From Aphidius gifuensis (Eukaryota > Arthropoda > Insecta > Hymenoptera > Braconidae): a stretch of 64,000 nt of DNA. Below the pieces are notes generated by a model that saw only the letters and a list, made by a program, of their open reading frames with translations, had not been told where the DNA came from and did not search any database. The position numbers and the translations under genes are program-made. Of the stretch, positions 9,396 to 20,646 are shown in pieces. Every line of letters begins with the position of its first letter. Positions within the stretch are counted from its first letter, which is position 1. The stretch lies in NCBI RefSeq assembly GCF_014905175.1, contig NC_057792.1, forward strand, positions 13,309,321-13,373,320, in the 5' to 3' direction.

Positions 9396-12378
9396 ATGAA
9401 AAAAGCTGTTTATCTGGTTGGTGATGAAATTGAAAAAATTCAGTGTTGCAAATTGCCCAATAATAAGCAGATATTGTGTTTATTATTTTATAAAATAAAT
9501 ACACTCAAGCAATCTGTTCGTCACAGTTTGGCCGATACTGTGAATGAAGTCCGCGTTTTTTGGGATATTTTACAAATACCAATGCAAAGAATTGATTATT
9601 GTATTAAAAAATTAGAAAAAGTATATGTCGAGTGGAAAAATATAAACAGTAATCGCTCAAGAGTTGATTCTCCAGCGGAAAAAAAAAAAGAAAATTTATT
9701 TGTTGGTAAATTACTAGACTTGTTTGATATAGCTCCTCTGAACGTCATGACACTTATAAGCTCTAAACAACAACAGCTTCTTCAAGCACAGCGTTCATCA
9801 AGAGGATGAAAATCTATTTCGACTAGTTCCAATATTGAAAAAGTGAAAAAACAATTAGATTTTAACGTTGAAGAAATGTGTGATGATTCTCAATACAATA
9901 CAATTATCAGCAATGGTAAGTGTTTTTCTTAAATTTATTTACTGATTTTTCTAATCACCAATATATATAAATACAAAAATGAAATACGTACTTCTTTTTT
10001 TTTTATCAGATAAATAAATATAAAAAAAATGATGAAAATATACTCAATGAATACTATGTGTTACGTCTTGGTATAAATTAGAATAAATAATCAATAATAA
10101 ATAATAAATTAACAAATTCAATAGATGCCGAGTAAGCAATAAAATTTTTCTTTTTTATAATAAATTATTTATTTTTATTTTCACACGGAATAAAAATCCA
10201 TATTTTGCATTTTTTATAAAACAATTTATTTTTATAATTTTTATATAAATTTTGGTAAGCAGTTTTCAAAGTCACCTCTGCAACGCGAGATGCCACATCC
10301 GTTGAAGTTGCTAAATTATTATTTATTAAATGTTTGAACAATTACAATATGCTGACTACTATGGGAACCATTGTATTTCATTGGTGCAAGAAATGGCACC
10401 ACTTTTCATCCCTACCTAATAATTAAATTTTATGGGAATAATTTTATCTTTAATTTTAAGGAGCGTCACTCTCGTGATAACTTTTATTCGGCCAACATCT
10501 AACTAAATTTAAAATCATTCTAATTGAATTAAATACTTAGTAAAATTTAATAAATTTATATTAAAAATTATTGATCATTTTAATTAATAAAAATATAAAT
10601 AAAATAAATTTAATTCATTTAAAGAAATTAATAACAAATAAATAATATTATCAGTGCATTAAAACTTAATTAAATAACTGTGACAAATAATTATTCCTAC
10701 AAATTTTACCCTTCCTAAATCCTAACATTGACTGTGAAATTTTCCGGGGTGTTATTTTTCTGTGCTACGAGTTGTGTTACCTATTGGATTATTCTAAATT
10801 ATCAACATCATCAGGCGACCATCCGGATTGACACGCTCTCTATAATTTAATTTTGGATAAACCACAACAACAAGGTAGAATCTACAAAAATTACACATTC
10901 CCTCCTAACCCGTTACCCTGTAGGGAATAACAAAACAAGAGGATTATAAAAATTACGTTAAATATCAGGCTCATTAATTTGTATTATTGCTAAATTATTA
11001 TATTATTATTTTTGTTGTTTAACATTCTTTCTTTTTTTTGTTATTTCATAAATAATACAAATTAATTAGCCTGGTACGTAACATATGTCTTTATATTCAT
11101 TATTATATTATTTATATTCGATATTATTTAAATATTCGAAAAATTAATTAATTTATTTTATTCCAATTTTAACGAATTATCTTATTTCCTTCAATAATTT
11201 TATTTATTAATTTATACATGAAAATATTAATATATAATACATGTTAATAATTCTCAATCTCGAAATTTTATTTTATTACTAAATTTAAAACTTACTCTAT
11301 TATTTTAGAAAAAGTACAGGACAAAAATAATGTGATTATTCAAGAAGACTTGCAAGACGATGAAAAAGATATAACTCAAATAGTCACTCGCCTGAGCTTA
11401 AAAAAAACCTTGCATAGAACATTTGATAATACAACTCTGAAAATAATGGACCCAGACTTTGAAACAGTTGTGCCAAAAAAAAAAATTAAAATAATGACAC
11501 CAATACTTGCCAGTGCATTGGACAGGACGTGTGTTACAGATCACAATGCAACATTTATTATCGCTGCAACTGCTCGTAGTCTTGGATATAATGTGGAAGA
11601 TATTGCTTTGAGTTCAAGTACGATTCATAGAGCTCAGATTAAAAATCGTGAAAAACTTGCAAGTGATATCAAACAACAACTGAGCGTTTCTTCTAATTTG
11701 ATTGTTTATTTTGACGGTAAGATTTTGCAAGATTTGATCAACCGTGAAAAAGTTGATAGAATTGCAGTAGCAGTATCATATTTCGAGAGTAGTCACTTAC
11801 TTGGTGCACCAAAGATTACAAATGGTACTGGTATAAATCAAGCAAAAGCTGTTGTTGAGACTCTAAGACAATGGAACTTGCTAGATCATGTAAAAGGACT
11901 TTGCTTTGACACCACAAATGCAAATACTGGTACGTCTTATCTTTGATTATGAACTTATTATTTTATTTATGCTGTTTTGTCCTCTGTTACATTTAAAATT
12001 TGAATTTCGAATGACTTATAATTGAAAAAAATATAATTTATGTCTCATGTATAAGATAATAAAATATGTACTTCTTATATGATTCTAAAGGACAACACAA
12101 TGGAGCAGCAGTTTTGATAGAAAAAGAATTGCAAAAAGAATTACTTTGGTTACCTTGTCGTCACCATATTCACGAAATTTTATTAAAAAGTGTATATGAA
12201 ATTGATTCTGCGAGGAAAACTGGACCCGACGTAGCACTTTTTAAAAAATTTCAGAAACAATGGAAATTTATTGACCAGTTGCAATATGAATCTGGTATGA
12301 ACGACAAGAACATTGCAAGAATCTTAGAGAAAGAATTAATAGGCAGGAAATAATTAATTTTATTTTTAAACTCTTTGA
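9396..12378 (+). pseudogene. Spliced RNase H-like transposase-derived gene (three exons, broken)
   Basis: Exon 1 runs 9396-9915, exon 2 11309-11929 and exon 3 12091-12378. Donors are GTAAGT (9916) and GTACGT (11930); acceptors are TTTTAG (11308) and CTAAAG (12090). Both introns are phase 1 and splicing keeps one frame. Exon 2 ends in GLCFDTTNANTG and exon 3 continues with a GAAVLIEKEL run and LPCRHHIHE. The Asp and CRHH motifs belong to a transposase-like family widespread in insects and cnidarians whose superfamily name I cannot give. An in-frame TGA lies at 9807. Near 12345 a frameshift is needed to reach the next donor-like site at 12378. No later exon was found, so the C-terminus is missing. 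Confidence 0.65.
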
Positions 12379-13727
12379 GGTACGAAAAAGTATTATTTTT
12401 TTTCAATTAACTTATTATTACTATTTTTATTATTGTTAATATGATTATTGTGATTACCCCCACGGAAATAACTTATTTAATTTTTATATTTCGGATATAT
12501 CCTAAAAAATATATTGTAAATAAATATATAATAGTGCAGTTATATATCTCCAATATCTAAAATATAAGAAAAATATTTATAAGATATAGTGTTTTTGGCC
12601 GGAATTAATATAATACGTATGTATATTTCTTATATTCAAATTATAATTCACATCAATCGAGGATATATACGACATAACAAACAAGGAAAGAAACTAAAAT
12701 ACAGGTAAGATATATGTAGGGTATATTCGAAATATATCTAATTTATATAATTTTGTATACTGTATGGTATATATACTTAAAATATATCTCAAATATATAT
12801 TTATATATCTGTATAGAAAATATATTATATTAAAAATATAAAAAAATTAAAACATTAAAATTTATTTAAAATACATGACGAATATATGCAGTTTATATCT
12901 ACTTTATTATTTATTTATGATCAAAAATACATTAGATTTATTTAAATTATTATTTATTTATAATATTTAGTAGTTATTGTCGATCGACTAACAGTCGAGT
13001 GTTGAAACTTCATTGAATTGGCAAAAAAAAAAATCAGAAAAAAAAATTTCAATCGGTGTAAGTCGACTACTAGTCAAGTGTTTGAACTTTATTTAATCGG
13101 AAAAGAAAAGTTCATTTATTTATTCATCAAAATTAGTCATTTCTTTTTTTCCTTAACTTAGACAACATGTTATTATATATATATCTCTATAGAAAGTATA
13201 TTGTATTAAAAACATAAAAAAATTATAGAATAATAATAAATGAAAAATTTATACAAAGATTTAAGATATATGTAATATGTATACATTAAAATTTATTTAA
13301 AATACATGACGAATACATGGTTGTCGAATATATGCAGCATATATCTACTTTATTATGATCAAAAATTTATCAGATTCATTTAATCTATTATTTATTCATA
13401 AGATTTATTGATTATTATCGATCGACTAACAGTCGAGTGTTGAAACTTTATTGAATTGGCAAAAAAACAATCAGAAAAAAAAATTTTAAACTACGTATTT
13501 TCACCTTTTTTATATGTATACCCAACTGCTATCGGTCGACTACTAGTCAAGTGTTTGAACTTTCTTTAATATATATTCAATATTATCCTTTATCTATTTT
13601 AGTTGACATAAGTTCAAACATGATAATAAATAAAATTAATATTATGTCATCAGTTCATAGTGGTTTGGCAAACGATATGCGTATATTTTATTTAATTTAT
13701 CGGATTCTAGTATGACAATTTTTTCGA
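12379..13727. repeat. AT-rich ~400-bp direct repeat with GTCGACTA-like motifs
   Basis: The block 12790-13100 is repeated in diverged form at 13178-13575. Shared landmarks are AATACATGACGAATA, TCGATCGACTAACAGTCGAG (12978 and 13419) and GTCGACTACTAGTCAAGTG (about 13063 and 13536). The motifs CGACTAACAGTCGAG and GTCGACTACTAGTC are near-palindromic. No coding sequence is seen in this 1.35-kb stretch. Confidence 0.65.
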
Positions 13728-14930
13728 TTATTGATATAATATATACTGATTAAAATAAGTATCACCAAAAATCGACTGTTTCGATCTTGAGAAATATTTT
13801 CCTGCAGCGTAAGCCAGTTCATCCACAATTAAAAAACATTCAATTTCAAATATTTCATCATTTGTTAAAATAACTGTATAATTATTTCTTTTTTTCACTC
13901 GTTTATAATTGGAACTATGAATAATTTCTTTATTTATTATTGCTCGCGAAAAACATAATATTTTTGCACTATCAGGTATATTAAAATTCATACGTTTAAA
14001 TGACAAAGAATAATTTTTTGGCAGTTCATGAATTTTATGATGGTTTACCGATCATATGAATATTTCCTCTTATAGTTATACGAATTTTTGGCCATGTTTT
14101 CTTTTCCATTACCCTATCGAGACATTTTTTTTGTTTGCGTGACATGCTACTCCAACAGAAATTTCTAAGTTGTGAGACTACAGATACCATTCTAAAAGTA
14201 TCACAAATTTGTAGAGCAACTCCATTCGAACTACGAATGTAATTCAATAAAACTTGCATATAGTCCTCGTACCTAAAAGTATTGTGTGTAAATAATGGAC
14301 CCCAATTTAGTACACTTTGCGGCAAATGTAATAATAAATGACAGTTGAATGATATAAATTCTTCTCCATATAATTTACTAATACCTGTTACGAATTCAGT
14401 TAAATAATTTTCTGCCTTAACGATTTCTGTTTTCAAAATATTTTTTTTTATCAAAATATAAATTGCTTTTGTCAATAAACTCCAGTGTTTCAAATATGCA
14501 TTGTCGAGTTTTAGTTCTTTAAGTATTGGTAAGGAATAACACAACAACCACATAACCCATTCATGACCTTTCCAAAATTTGCATACAGATATAGATCTAG
14601 GGGTACGTGATACGTCCAGAGATGGTTTTATAGATTTCAATATTTCATCAATTTTGTCAACATGGTTTCCAATATGATATGGCTTTCTTTCAGTCCCATT
14701 TGGAACAGGACTTATCCACAAATTCGTAAATGACCTAGTCACACCTAACGCTACTGCATGCAACCAGTCAACGTCCAGATTTGATATAATATCAAAACCT
14801 GGTATATCACTTAAAATAGATTTCCCTTTTATCCCTCCTATTTTTAATTCAGCATGTATCTGTGTGCCGTTATGATTGCGCAAACCTCACCCAAAGAAAC
14901 TATCGTTATCTGTTTGGGGATAAACGCGTG
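13728..14930 (-). pseudogene. CACTA (En/Spm) TNP2-like transposase fragment
   Basis: Reading down from about 14930, the protein contains IKGKSILSDIPGFD, VDWLHAVALGVTRSFTNLW, SRTPRSI, WLLCYSLPIL, AIYILIK and FNCHLLLHLP, followed by RYEDYMQVLLNYI. This is the conserved core of the TNP2/DUF4218-type transposases of CACTA elements. A stop lies near 14885, and a frameshift at about 14035-14040 separates the C-terminal part (13728-14006). The N-terminal catalytic region is missing, and the fragment ends within about 30 bases of the first Polinton P2 gene. CACTA terminal repeats were not found. Confidence 0.78.
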
Positions 14931-14961
14931 TATACCCTCTCCCTTTTTTTATACGTTAAAA

Positions 14962-15774
14962 ATGAATCAAGACGCTTCAGAAAAATATGCATTTACGCCT
15001 ATTGTAACACCTTTAGAAAAATTGGTGAATCAAACCACAAGTGATATAAAAAACGAAGTGAAGAATGAACTTGAAAATGATGTTGTGAAAAAAGAACGAG
15101 CAAAAGAGGAAGATGATGATGATGATAATGATGTTTTCTATGAATCTTTCGATAAGTTTGATGAGGATCCTGTAAGAAAGTCACTTGATCAAACATCTTC
15201 TACACTAGATACTTCTTTTTCGAAAAATAATGAAAAATATATGAAAAAAGTCGATGTCAGTAAAACTCGATAAACAGGATTTCTAGAACGGAAACTTGAT
15301 AATAATCTTATGTTTGGAAACTCAAATATTAAATTTGAAAATAACAAAATCTTTATAGAAGATGAAACTTATCAAGAGACGCCAGGTTTATTGAAACTCC
15401 TTTTCAATTATAAAGTTGATGACTCATTAATAGATAATGATGATAAAAAAAAATTTATCATAATTATTAAATTAACAAATGCTCAGTATAGATATTTCAA
15501 ACCTAATGGTGGACTGAAAAAAGAAACAAATGCCAAGTATGAAAAATATATTTTACCATACATAAAATCCTCAACAAAAACTGGTACATCGTTACCTCGT
15601 TATAAGATTACAAACAAAAGTAACAAATTGGACTACGTTTATTGGGATGATCCCAACGAACTTGTTGATCGTCTCCGATTAATATGAGCTTCTCAAGTCG
15701 CTGGTAATCTCAGTCATACAAATGAAATCATTTCTATAATTGAAGAATTAAGAGAAGATGAAATTATCTATTAA
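14962..15774 (+). pseudogene. Polinton-specific protein (WDDPNELVDRL family), copy 2
   Basis: This is the same family as the copies at 1782 and 44457. It has an N-terminal TPIVTPLEKL segment, a strongly acidic linker (KEEDDDDDNDVFYE), a middle domain, and YVYWDDPNELVDRLRL near the end followed by an EIISIIEELRE helix. In-frame stops at 15271 (TAA) and 15685 (TGA) interrupt an otherwise continuous frame of about 270 codons. It is the first gene of Polinton P2. The hAT insertion starts only 40 bases after its stop. Function unknown. Confidence 0.75.
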
Positions 15775-15813
15775 TTTATATGCATATGAGGCTTGAGCTC
15801 AGTTACTCACAAG

Positions 15814-18800
15814 TAGTGGTCTTCGATATTCAACAAAAGTACTCGGTATAAAATGAATCGAATAGTTTCGTGGGAATACCGGGTACTCGGTATATCGGCT
15901 CAAAAAACTACCGGTATATCGACTATCGAGTACTTTATTTTTTTTTTTAAATTAAGCTAAAAAGAATTCAACTAGTATTTTTTGCTAAATAAAACAAAAT
16001 ATTGTAAGATATTTTTTAATTTCTTTATAATTTATTAGTCAGTACAAAATTTGCGTGTAATAACTAATTATTATTAACAATAATAATTATAATACATGCA
16101 ATAAAAATAAAATTAATACATATATTTATAGTCAAGTCAAACAGATAATTTTAAATTTTTTTATATTGAAAAAATATTATAATATTTTTAATATTTAATA
16201 TAATATAAATATATTAAAACTTGTTAGATAATAATTTTAATATTGCATGAATATTTCATATATTAATATCAAATTAATATTATAAAATAATTTAAACAAT
16301 AAAATTTATGAAAACCACTGTTCATGTGTTAATGAACTTAAAAATATGAGCTTGTTAACCCGTTCACCCAGTAAACGAGATCTTTGGAGGGTGACGATAT
16401 CCCCAGCTTTAGAGAATAATCTCTCAGATGAAACTGAATTACCTTGGATACATAGGTATCGAATTGCCACTGGGCATAATTGTGGAAATGAATATTGTAA
16501 TGTTTTTCCAAGCTTCAAGTGGATTTTCTTCTGGATTAAGAAGTGGCTCTTTTAAATAATTTGAAATTTGGTTATCAAAATCATTGTAGCTAACATTTTT
16601 GGTATTTCTAGATGTTATTATTGCTGCATGGTGTGACCACAAACTCTTTTGAGTGCTTAAAGAGCATGTTTTTCCAGCATTTTGGACAATGACAGGATCA
16701 GAAGATGCTGATGTTGAATTGATGATTTTTTTTAGTTGGTTTTTGGTGTTGACAATTGTCATATTTAATTGAAAATGTGCATCTTTGAACCTTGGATCCA
16801 AGAGTGTAGCAACTGTCATTAATATGTTACACTCAATATTTTTAAAACGATGTTCCATTTGTTGCTGTAAATTTGTCTTGAATTTTTTACCACAAATTGT
16901 ATGTGGTTCAATCAATGAAATTTCTTTTCTCATACAATTAATAAGTGGAATTACAAGGCTGACAGTGGGATATTTATTCCCACTAATGTCAGTTATTGCA
17001 AAGCCAACAGTCTGCATTATTAAAACAGCATCTCTTAAAATGTCCAGCTCTTCTTGAGATAACATTGATGGTTTAGATTTTGCCTCAGAGGCTTTTAATG
17101 ACATTGGAAGATGTTGTTCTAATTGTAAAAATCTCTCAATCATAAATAAAGTTGAATTCCACCTTATTGCCATGTCTTTTTTTAATTTAAGACATTGACC
17201 TTCTGGTTTATCTCCTAGTAACATTTGAAGTCTCTTCAATTCACCAGAAACAAGTGTACTTTTTTTAACAAACTTTACGATTGCTCTAACTTTATCAATG
17301 GTGTCTTTTAGTTTTTTCATATCAAGATCAGTATTATTATTGAGTGCATCAGGTACAAGAAGAGAAAGACCATGAGCAAAACAACCCAGGTGTTTATTTT
17401 CTCCAACAGCTTCTCTCAATGCCTTACTTATATTTGCAGCTCGATCAGATGTTACACACATTAGTTTTGATTCTTTCAATTCAAATTCTTTTAATACATT
17501 TTGAAAAGCCAATCTTAAATTTACAGCAGTGTGACTGTCTTCCATTGGAAAACACCCAATGAAAACATCAAAATTTGGCATTAGAAAGTGGCCAGTAACA
17601 CCAAGATATGTTTGGTTTTAATGTCGGTCCAGTTATCACATGTTAAAAAGCTATGCATGTACTTAATTTTAAAACCATTTTATTTTTTAACGTGTCGTAA
17701 CGTTCATCCATCAGCTTTGTGAATGATTTTGCACCTCGAAGCTCATACAGTGGAGCAAGTAACTTTATCAACTGTTTGAAACCTCTATTTTCAACTATGG
17801 TAAATGGCAATTGATCTACTGCTATCATATACAATATGGAATTTGTTAAATTTCCAGCATCCTCTCCGTCTAGAATTAACAATGAGATATTAATAATCAA
17901 AAATAAAAAATATATACATAACTACTGAGCATAATAATATATTTTACTTTTGTAAGATTTTATTTTAGAAAAGGCTTCTTCAATTGGACCAAGTTTCCGC
18001 TGAAAAATAAATTATTTGTGTTTGATTATCTTGAATAAACTTCATTTATTATTTATTCACCTTTTTAAATGAACTTTTTAGTGACACACCTCTTGAATAT
18101 TCCTCTTCTGATGTTCCACGTGAATCATCACAATACTCACAATCAGATGAATCATTTTTAGTATTTGGTGGAGACAATTTATGTATGCTTTTTAAATGAG
18201 ACAATAAATTACATGTCCCACCACTGCTTCGAAATACCTTTTGACACCATTTACATACAGCTTCTTTATCATTTTTTTTTTCAAAATGAAGCCAAGCAAA
18301 ACTTTGAAGCTTAGTTTTATTTCTAAAAAAAACAATTAATATTTTAATCATGACACTTAATTAATAAGGAAAACAAATAATTACTTGGCACATGGTGATA
18401 AATTTACTAAAATTAATGGCTGATTATTATTTGTCTCGCTGTCATCTGAACTTTGTGTAGTATTAGTATTTAAACTTGACACTGAATCGCTAAACACAAA
18501 AAAAAATATGGTTGAAAAGCTATTAGTAAAAAATAAATATTAGTAAATATCGACACGAGTAGCAACAAATAAATTACCTGGTGTTATTATCCGTCAGGCA
18601 CGATTCCATTATTATGATGCCTAAATTTTTTATAAATAAAATTAATTTGAGGTTACACGTCAATACGCAATAATTATGCACATAAAAAATAAATATCGTC
18701 CCTTGGTCAAAATCCATTTTTAATGCTTATTTTATTTATTTATTATTCAATTTTTATTTTTCAGTTAGTTGTTTGGTATAAATGAAATAAATATAATTAA

Positions 18801-19107
18801 TATTGTTATTGTCAATTTGTTGTTGTACAAAAATAGACGACATCACGTCAACTGCAAATAAATTAAGGTTGTTTTATATGTGGCAACGTAAAGCCTCTAA
18901 AAATGGCGCCATTATAAAAAAAAAAAAATAATAATAATTTATGTTCACTTTGAGGTCGCCACCGGTCAAAGTACTCGCGTTCGATATTGGCCAAAAATAT
19001 ACGGAGTACCGGTATATCGGAGGAAAAAAATACCGAATAGTTGGGTACTCGGTATACCGAGTAGATACTCGTGTCTCCGGTATATCGCTCAATATCGAAG
19101 ACCACTA
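15814..19107. mobile_element. hAT transposon inserted in Polinton P2, full length
   Basis: The ends are perfect inverted repeats of 17 bp: TAGTGGTCTTCGATATT at 15814-15830 and its complement at 19091-19107. An 8-bp target duplication CTCACAAG flanks it at 15806-15813 and 19108-19115, the size expected for hAT. Subterminal copies of ACCGGTATAT / TACTCGGTATA occur near both ends (about 15840-15935 and 18970-19085), typical transposase-binding repeats. It carries a BED-finger transposase on the minus strand. Removing it would rejoin the gap between the Polinton-specific protein and the fibre-like protein. Confidence 0.95.
16306..18351 (-). pseudogene. hAT transposase, ZBED-like, with BED zinc finger
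   Basis: Read downwards, the exon near 18350-18050 encodes a BED finger (FAWLHFEKK, CKWCQKVFRSSGGTCNLLSH, KSIHK), with Cys pair and His in place. The segment 17900-17643 has TIVENRGFKQLIKLL. The main block 17640-16306 contains a TCDNWTD start, CFAHGLSLLV, RWNSTLFMIERF and LLDPRFKD. It ends with the hAT dimerisation motif NSVSSERLFSKAGDIVT, RSRLLGERVNKLIFL. Frameshifts near 17600 and 16520 break it. Introns between the first segments are likely but not traced exactly. The element has intact ends but a defective enzyme. Confidence 0.88.
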
Positions 19108-19123
19108 CTCACAAGCTGTCAAG

Positions 19124-19669
19124 ATGAGTATTGATATTTTTGGACGACAATCAAAAAATAAAAGTTCATTACAAAGTGTTCGAGGTCCTCCAGGTGATGG
19201 TTTCAAACGAACATCAGATGGATATTATGATATAAATAATAAACGATTGTGTAATGTTGCTGATCCATTGGAATCAAATGATGCAACATCTGTTAAAATT
19301 ACCAAGACAATTATAAAAAAAGAAACACGAATTTTATATCAATTAAATAAATCTCTACGTGATGATGTTGATAATAATAATATAATAACCAATTCACTTC
19401 AGTCTCAATTTCAAGAGTTCATTAAGAATTATCGTCTTGAATTTGATACAGCGCAAAGTCTTCCACTTCAAAATATAGAATCTATTCAGACATTAGAGTC
19501 CAGATTAACTTCATCGAATAGAGCTTTTGAGAATTCTAAACTAAATTTTGAAAAATCACTCAACACATTGAGCACTGAAATTGGAAATTTGGAAATTAAA
19601 ATAATAAAAAAACTGACAATCTTGGATAATCATCTCAGGATACTTGAAAATCGTTCTAATGGATCATAA
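19124..19669 (+). CDS. Polinton P2 fibre-like coiled-coil protein (unknown function)
   Basis: This is an intact frame of 181 codons starting at the ATG 10 bases after the hAT target duplication. Residues ~19-27 read SVRGPPGDGF. Next comes the stretch NKRLCNVADPL ending in SNDATS, then a long charged, helix-rich tail consistent with a coiled coil. The middle part resembles the 'NKRIxNxADPxxxxDA' pattern seen where phage tail fibres join shaft and trimerising domains. That likeness is my observation, not a proven relationship. Its stop overlaps the integrase start (ATG 19659, TAA 19667-19669). No equivalent lies beside the P1 and P3 integrases here. Confidence 0.6.
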   Translation: MSIDIFGRQSKNKSSLQSVRGPPGDGFKRTSDGYYDINNKRLCNVADPLESNDATSVKITKTIIKKETRILYQLNKSLRDDVDNNNIITNSLQSQFQEFIKNYRLEFDTAQSLPLQNIESIQTLESRLTSSNRAFENSKLNFEKSLNTLSTEIGNLEIKIIKKLTILDNHLRILENRSNGS

Positions 19670-20585
19670 AAAAGCAGTAGGCGCTCATGAACTACACAGA
19701 CCTGCTCACAGAAATTATACTCGTCGTCATGTTGACATTAAAGGATTGGATGAAACTTGGCAAGCAGATCTTGTTGATATGCAAGCTTATACGTCTGTTA
19801 ACCGAAACTATAGATATTTGCTTACAATTATTGATATATTTTCGAAATTTGCATGGGCTATACCAATAAAATCAAAAACTGGGAAAGATGTTACAGCAGC
19901 GATGAAATCTGTGCTGGATGAAGGACGTATACCACAAAATTTACATGTTGATCAAGGAAAAGAATTTTACAACAAGAAATTTAAAGCTCTTTTGCAAAAA
20001 TATAAGATACATATGCACTCAACATACAGCAATCTCAAAGCATCAATTGTTGAACGCTTCAATAGAACATTAAAGAATAAAATGTGGGAAAAATTTACTT
20101 ATCAAGGATCCTACAAGTGGTTAGAAATTTCACCACATCTGCTTGAAAATTATAATAATTCAAAACACAGAACAATAAAGATGAAACCAATAGATGTTAC
20201 GAAAGAAAATGAAAAACAGCTATTGAGAAATATTTATAAAAAATTTCAACAAAATCGTGATATCAAAAATAAATTCAAGATTGGTAATAAAGTTCGAATT
20301 AGTAAATATAAAATTGTTTTTGAAAAAGGTTAAACACCAAACTTCACAACAGAAACATTTACAATCAAGGAAGTGAAATATACAGATCCAGTGACATATA
20401 AACTCATAGATTATAAAAATAATCCGATTGAAGGAGGATTCTACGAAGAAGAGTTAACTGAAGTTGAATATCCTGATATTTATTTAGTTGAAAAAATTGT
20501 GAAAAAACGTGGCGATAAGTTATATGTAAAATGGTTAGGTTTTGACGATACACATAATAGTTGGATAAATAAATCAGATCTGTAA
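19659..20585 (+). pseudogene. Polinton P2 integrase with chromodomain, one in-frame stop
   Basis: This is the best-preserved integrase of the window, about 308 codons. The rve core has DETWQADLVDM, LHVDQGKEFYN and ASIVERFNRTLKNKMW. The C-terminus is a chromodomain of the form YLVEKIVKKRGDKLYVKWLG, which in such integrases can target chromatin marks. A single TAA at 20331-20333 interrupts an otherwise open frame, just before a TPNF segment. The start ATG at 19659 overlaps the preceding gene by 11 bases. Tail-to-tail neighbour: polymerase B, ending 61 bases downstream. Confidence 0.88.
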
Positions 20586-20646
20586 AAAAAAAAATAAATG
20601 TTTTTTTTTTTTTTTAATAAAATAAACTCTGTGAAAAATATTTCAA

